A stretch of DNA of 64,000 nt, taken from positions 1 to 64,000 of the forward strand of contig JALHMR010000018.1 in NCBI GenBank assembly GCA_022843945.1. Reading direction: 5' to 3'. The position numbers and the translations under genes are program-made. The first letter of the stretch is position 1. Each line of letters begins with the position of its first letter. Origin of the DNA: Rhodospirillaceae bacterium (GTDB lineage Bacteria; Pseudomonadota; Alphaproteobacteria; CACIAM-22H2). Positions 61,043 to 64,000 of the stretch are shown here, one piece after another. The notes beneath the pieces were generated by a model. That model had not been told where the DNA came from, ran no database searches, and saw only the letters and a list, made by a program, of their open reading frames with translations.

Positions 61043-62251
61043 ATGCTGCAGAAGTTCACCGACCGGTTCATTGCGTCGCTGAAGCCGCCGGGATCGGGGC
61101 GTCGCGAAGTGCGCGACAGCGAGGCGCCGGGCCTCGCCATCCGCGTCACCGCCGCCGGCGAGAAATCCTGGGCTGTGCGCTACAGCCCGAAGGACGCCCC
61201 GCAGCGGCGCGCGACCATCGGCCTCTATCCCGGCCTGTCGCTCTCCGAGGCCCGCGCCAAGGCCTACGACATCGCCGCCGCCGCGAAGCGCGGTATCGAC
61301 CTCGTGGCCGGCGAGGAGCGGGCGCGGCTGGCGCGCCTGCAAACCGCCGGCCGCCCGCAGACCGTCCGGGAGCTGACCCGCAAATATGTCGAGGACCACG
61401 CCAAGGCGAATCACCGCCGCTGGAAGCTCACCGAGCGCATCTTCCAGATGCACGTCGATCCGAAGATTGGGCCCCTGTTGCTCGATGCCGTACGGCGCGC
61501 CGACGTCGTCACCTTGCTCGACGATCTCCAGAACAAGAAGAAGCTGAACGCCCAGGTCAACCGGGTGCGCTCGCTCATCATCGCGGCGTTCAACTGGGCC
61601 ATCGAGCGCGAGTGGATGCAGGCCAATCCGGCCGCCATCGTCCGCAAGCGGCGGATCGAGCATTCGCGCACCCGCGTCCTGACCGACAACGAGATCCGCG
61701 CCATCTGGAAGGCGGCGGTCAAGATCGGCTATCCGGGAGGGAACTTCCTGCGGGCGCTCATGCTGTGTTGCCAGCGCCGCAATGAAGTCCAGGAAATGCC
61801 GCGCAAGGAGATCAAGGACGACGGCAGTGACTGGATCATCCCGGCCAGCCGGAACAAGGGGAAACGCGACCATCTGATCCCCCTGTCGACGGCACTGCGC
61901 GAGCTGTTCGCCGGCACGCCGGAAGGCGGCCCGTACATGTTCTCAGCCAACGGCGAGCATCCCTACGCCGGCCAGGTCCGCCTCAAGCGCATCCTTGATC
62001 GCGAGTGCGGGGTCAGCGACTGGACGTTTCACGATATTCGCCGGACAGTGTCGACGCGTATGGCAGAACTCGGAGTGTCGCTGGAAGTCCGTCGGCATCT
62101 TCTCAACCACGCTCGACCGAAGCTCGATCAGGTCTACAATGTCTATGAGTTCCGGGCCGAGAAACTGCGTGCACTCGAAGCTTGGGCCGAGCGCCTTAGG
62201 TGGATTGTGAGCGACAATCGAGATGCCAAGGTAGTGCCGCTGCGCCGGTGA
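61043..62251 (+). CDS. DUF4102-type tyrosine integrase of element 2
   Basis: 402 residues. DUF4102 arm-binding region (APGLAIRVTAAGEKSWAVRY, PQRRATIGLYPGLSLSEARA), core-binding domain (~100-190), catalytic residues in CQRRNEVQEM, FHDIRRTVSTRM, NHARPKLDQVYNVY. It is a homologue of the integrase at 28,185, though clearly diverged, with higher GC like the outer chromosome. ATG 61043. Probably integrates at the same 33-bp target. Confidence 0.93.
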   Translation: MLQKFTDRFIASLKPPGSGRREVRDSEAPGLAIRVTAAGEKSWAVRYSPKDAPQRRATIGLYPGLSLSEARAKAYDIAAAAKRGIDLVAGEERARLARLQTAGRPQTVRELTRKYVEDHAKANHRRWKLTERIFQMHVDPKIGPLLLDAVRRADVVTLLDDLQNKKKLNAQVNRVRSLIIAAFNWAIEREWMQANPAAIVRKRRIEHSRTRVLTDNEIRAIWKAAVKIGYPGGNFLRALMLCCQRRNEVQEMPRKEIKDDGSDWIIPASRNKGKRDHLIPLSTALRELFAGTPEGGPYMFSANGEHPYAGQVRLKRILDRECGVSDWTFHDIRRTVSTRMAELGVSLEVRRHLLNHARPKLDQVYNVYEFRAEKLRALEAWAERLRWIVSDNRDAKVVPLRR

Positions 62252-62336
62252 CTCCCTCCAGGTTTGTTTTGCCCCTCTCGGACACCGGTTCGATCCCCAT
62301 ACGGACGAAAAGCGACTGGATGCGGCTGCAATGTGA

Positions 62337-62825
62337 TCAGGACTGTCGAGCCAAGCGCAATCTTATCCTCTCCATCTGATCGATCTCTCGGCGCTGCGCG
62401 GTGGCGATATCCCGGCATAAATCTTGTAATTCCTTGTCAGCGAGTTTGGCCTCCCGGCACATCAGTATCGCCCCGGAGTGGTGCGGTATCATCGAAGCAA
62501 TGAATTGCCGGTCGTCGATCAGGGCTTGGGTCCGAGTGCCGGCAAAGGCGCCGACGAAGGTCACGACTAGCCCGGCATAGAGCACGAGGTTAAGGCGCCG
62601 ATCCTCATACATGCCGGCCATGGTCGCGAGCATCAATATGCCCATCGGTGCCACCATGGTCAGCGCCATATAGAACGTGTTGAGATTGTTCTCGAAGTCC
62701 CGCCAGCCGTCGATCATGGAGAACATGACGAGGTACATCACGATCAGGCTGAGCACCATGTTGACGGCGAACATGATGTAGGAGTGCCTTGACCCAGCGT
62801 GGTGTTGCGTCGAGTGGCTCTTCAT
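62337..62825 (-). CDS. DUF305-like membrane protein, copper-associated
   Basis: 162 residues. Three or four membrane helices (YIMFAVNMVLSLIVMYLVMF; NLVLYAGLVVTFVGAFAG) precede a DUF305 segment with FIASMIPHHSGAILMCREA, whose paired His residues may bind copper, and a helical basic end. It follows DUF4396 and copZ on the same strand, suggesting a copper-handling operon. Confidence 0.82.
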   Translation of the reverse strand: MKSHSTQHHAGSRHSYIMFAVNMVLSLIVMYLVMFSMIDGWRDFENNLNTFYMALTMVAPMGILMLATMAGMYEDRRLNLVLYAGLVVTFVGAFAGTRTQALIDDRQFIASMIPHHSGAILMCREAKLADKELQDLCRDIATAQRREIDQMERIRLRLARQS

Positions 62826-62876
62826 GGTGGTCCTCCGAGTCAGTGTAATGCGCTTCTTTTCTCCCCCGGTAACCCC

Positions 62877-63368
62877 TCAATGATGCTGCGCGTGCACGAC
62901 CGCGTGGCCCATGCCGCGGCCAATGAGGTACCTGTTGACCGGGAAGGCCGCCACGGCCGCAATCGCAAGGGCCACCACCAGGCTTGCCCAAAACAGCCAA
63001 TTTCCCAGGCCGGCATCCATGGCTCCTGGAATCACCAGCATGATGGCGTTATCGACGATCTCCATGATGGTGATGGAAGCCGTATCCGCCGCAAGCGCCA
63101 AGCCGACGACTTGCCGGATCGGCAGTCCTGTCTTGATCAGCGGCACCATCGTCAGGGCATAGCCGAAGAAGAACGCCAGCACGACGGCAAGGGCAACGGT
63201 TTCCCAGTTGCCCCAACCGAGCGCGGTGCCGATCACCATCCCCAACACTTCTCCGATCACGCAGCCTGTCAGGCAGTGGAGGGTGGCGAGCCACGCCGTA
63301 CGGTTGAGCGAGGGCGTGCTCGCCGCATGCAGCCCGTGGTGGTGATGCCCCCCATGACTGGTGCCCAT
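62877..63368 (-). CDS. DUF4396 membrane protein
   Basis: 163 residues. A His-rich N-terminus (MGTSHGGHHHHGLHA) and four membrane helices (LHCLTGCVIGEVLGMVIGTA; VALAVVLAFFFGYALTMVPL; ALAADTASITIMEIVDNAIM). The family is found with copper and other metal efflux genes. ATG 63366-63368 is used; the longer frame runs into copZ. Confidence 0.82.
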   Translation of the reverse strand: MGTSHGGHHHHGLHAASTPSLNRTAWLATLHCLTGCVIGEVLGMVIGTALGWGNWETVALAVVLAFFFGYALTMVPLIKTGLPIRQVVGLALAADTASITIMEIVDNAIMLVIPGAMDAGLGNWLFWASLVVALAIAAVAAFPVNRYLIGRGMGHAVVHAQHH

Positions 63369-63378
63369 GATCGCTCTC

Positions 63379-63570
63379 CTAGCCAGGCTGAGCCGTGTAG
63401 CCCGCTGCCTTGATAGCCGCGACGACGCGGCTCGCGTCGTGCTGCCCAACAACATCAACAATGCCTTTCTTGAGATCGACCTTGACCTCAGCCGCGGGGG
63501 CTACCGTCTGGACTGCCTTGGTGACGGTTCCAACGCAATGGCCACAGGTCATACCGCTTACCTTGTACAT
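63379..63570 (-). CDS. copZ: CopZ-like copper chaperone
   Basis: 63 residues with a heavy-metal-associated fold: VSGMTCGHCVGTVTKAVQ carries the metal-binding M-x-C-x-x-C and DASRVVAAIKAAGYTAQ ends it. It delivers Cu(I) to CopA. GAGGAG precedes the start. A CueR-type promoter lies upstream on the minus strand. Confidence 0.93.
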   Translation of the reverse strand: MYKVSGMTCGHCVGTVTKAVQTVAPAAEVKVDLKKGIVDVVGQHDASRVVAAIKAAGYTAQPG

Positions 63571-63604
63571 CGTAGGTACTCCTCATCAGATCAATGATGG
63601 ATAG

Positions 63605-63635
63605 AAGGTGGGGTCTCCCATGATGGGAAGGTCAA
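63605..63635 (-). promoter_or_regulatory. CueR-type promoter for copZ
   Basis: On the minus strand TTGACC (63635-63630) begins a dyad CCTTCCCAT-CATGGGAGA in a long (~19 bp) spacer, the MerR/CueR promoter plan. The -10 element near 63,605-63,610 is weak, as usual for such promoters. Confidence 0.6.
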
Positions 63636-63647
63636 GGCGTCTTTCGC

Positions 63648-63678
63648 TTGACCCTCCTGCCATGGGAAGGTTCAAGCT
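63648..63678 (+). promoter_or_regulatory. CueR-type promoter for copA
   Basis: TTGACC (63648-63653), dyad ACCCTCC-TGCCAT-GGGAAGGT, 19-bp spacer and a weak -10 (63673-63678). It is divergent from the copZ promoter, 12 bp away. No cueR gene is in the window. Confidence 0.62.
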
Positions 63679-63703
63679 CCGGCCATTGCTTGGACCCAGG
63701 AGA

Positions 63704-64000
63704 ATGAACGTGTCTGTGTTTTCGTTTGGAGATAGGGCTGTGCAGGCGGAGCTCAACGAGCGGATATCAGCCGAGGCGGAGCAAGAGCTCACCGTGAGCA
63801 TCTCTGGTATGAGTTGCGCCTCGTGCGTAGGCCGCATCGAGCAAGCCCTGGCGACGGTCGACGGTGTAGGCAACGTGGCGGTCAACCTCGCGACCGAAAA
63901 GGCGAGCCTGACCGCTCGCCCCGGCGTCCCCTTAGAGGCCATCAAGAAGGCGATAGAGAGCGCGGGCTACGGCATGGAGACCGCAACGGTCAATCTCTCG
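63704..64000 (+). CDS. copA: Copper-translocating P-type ATPase, N-terminal part (runs off the right edge)
   Basis: 99 codons, open to the window end. After ~30 residues there is a heavy-metal-binding domain: VSISGMSCASCVGRIEQAL with C-A-S-C, then VAVNLATEKASL and IKKAIESAGYGM. ATG 63704 follows AGGAGA. This is the start of a CopA-type Cu(I) exporter; the catalytic part lies beyond the window. Confidence 0.88.
   Translation, partial: MNVSVFSFGDRAVQAELNERISAEAEQELTVSISGMSCASCVGRIEQALATVDGVGNVAVNLATEKASLTARPGVPLEAIKKAIESAGYGMETATVNLS

Larger units (their letters stand above)
60759..64000. mobile_element. Left part of a second integrative element (copper cargo)
   Basis: Starts at the 33-bp repeat, followed by a DUF4102 integrase with tandem 11-bp arms, then copper genes. 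Its right end is outside the window, so its extent is unproven. Confidence 0.55.

Noticed and set aside
62270-62300. GGTTCGATCCCC as a tRNA T-arm after integrase 2
   Set aside because: The flanking bases do not form a T-stem or acceptor stem, and nothing tRNA-like precedes it.
1-64000. A CRISPR array
   Set aside because: No series of regularly spaced 25-40 bp repeats was seen on either strand. The repeats found are pairs linked to integrases.

Overview
The window reads as the chromosome of a GC-rich alphaproteobacterium (glycolate oxidase glcDEF, a periplasmic Tat-exported MsrP, HWE-type kinases, rhizobium/Rhodospirillales-like small proteins). I cannot name the genus from sequence alone.

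Region 1 (1 to ~27.99 kb) is ordinary core chromosome. It holds the start of hrpB, a DMT exporter, a gamma-carbonic-anhydrase-like protein, azlCD, two sensor kinases, a methyltransferase, a soluble chemotaxis receptor, ribosomal protein L36 with a strong promoter, a MaoC hydratase, glycolate oxidase, msrP, several DUF proteins, and a NitT/TauT-type ABC transporter operon with two permeases that ends in a MetE-like gene.

Region 2 (27,996 to 60,791) is a ~32.8 kb integrative element, visibly more A/T-rich than its surroundings. A perfect 33-bp direct repeat bounds it (27,996-28,028 and 60,759-60,791). Each copy sits against a hairpin plus a 7-nt A-run that reads as a Rho-independent terminator on the minus strand, so the integration target looks like the 3' end of a small RNA gene. 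The first gene inside is a DUF4102-type integrase, and tandem 11-bp repeats (TGTGACCCCAG) lie just inside both ends as probable arm sites.

The cargo is mostly defence-like. It includes a HigA-type antitoxin domain fused to a 1,361-residue protein with its own palindromic operator; two VirD4/TraD-like ATPases with a replication-relaxation protein but no visible relaxase; a complete type I restriction-modification operon; a 2.0-kb unit bounded by perfect 18-bp inverted repeats carrying a minimal tyrosine recombinase and a coiled-coil PD-(D/E)XK-like protein; a membrane-anchored TIR protein; and a translationally coupled helicase/CD-NTase/Cap15 CBASS operon. A second excisionase/integrase pair and a set of small regulatory and unknown genes follow.

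Region 3 (60,792 to the end) looks like the left end of a second element in tandem with the first. It has its own DUF4102 integrase and its own pair of 11-bp arm repeats (CATTAGTCCCC), followed by a copper-resistance block: copZ, DUF4396 and DUF305 on the minus strand, and copA on the plus strand running off the window, with two divergent CueR-type promoters between them.

The most unusual items are the inverted-repeat recombinase/nuclease unit (45,296-47,293), the HigA-fusion giant (30,303-34,388), the helicase-linked Cap15 CBASS, and the tandem elements sharing what looks like an sRNA-terminator attachment site.
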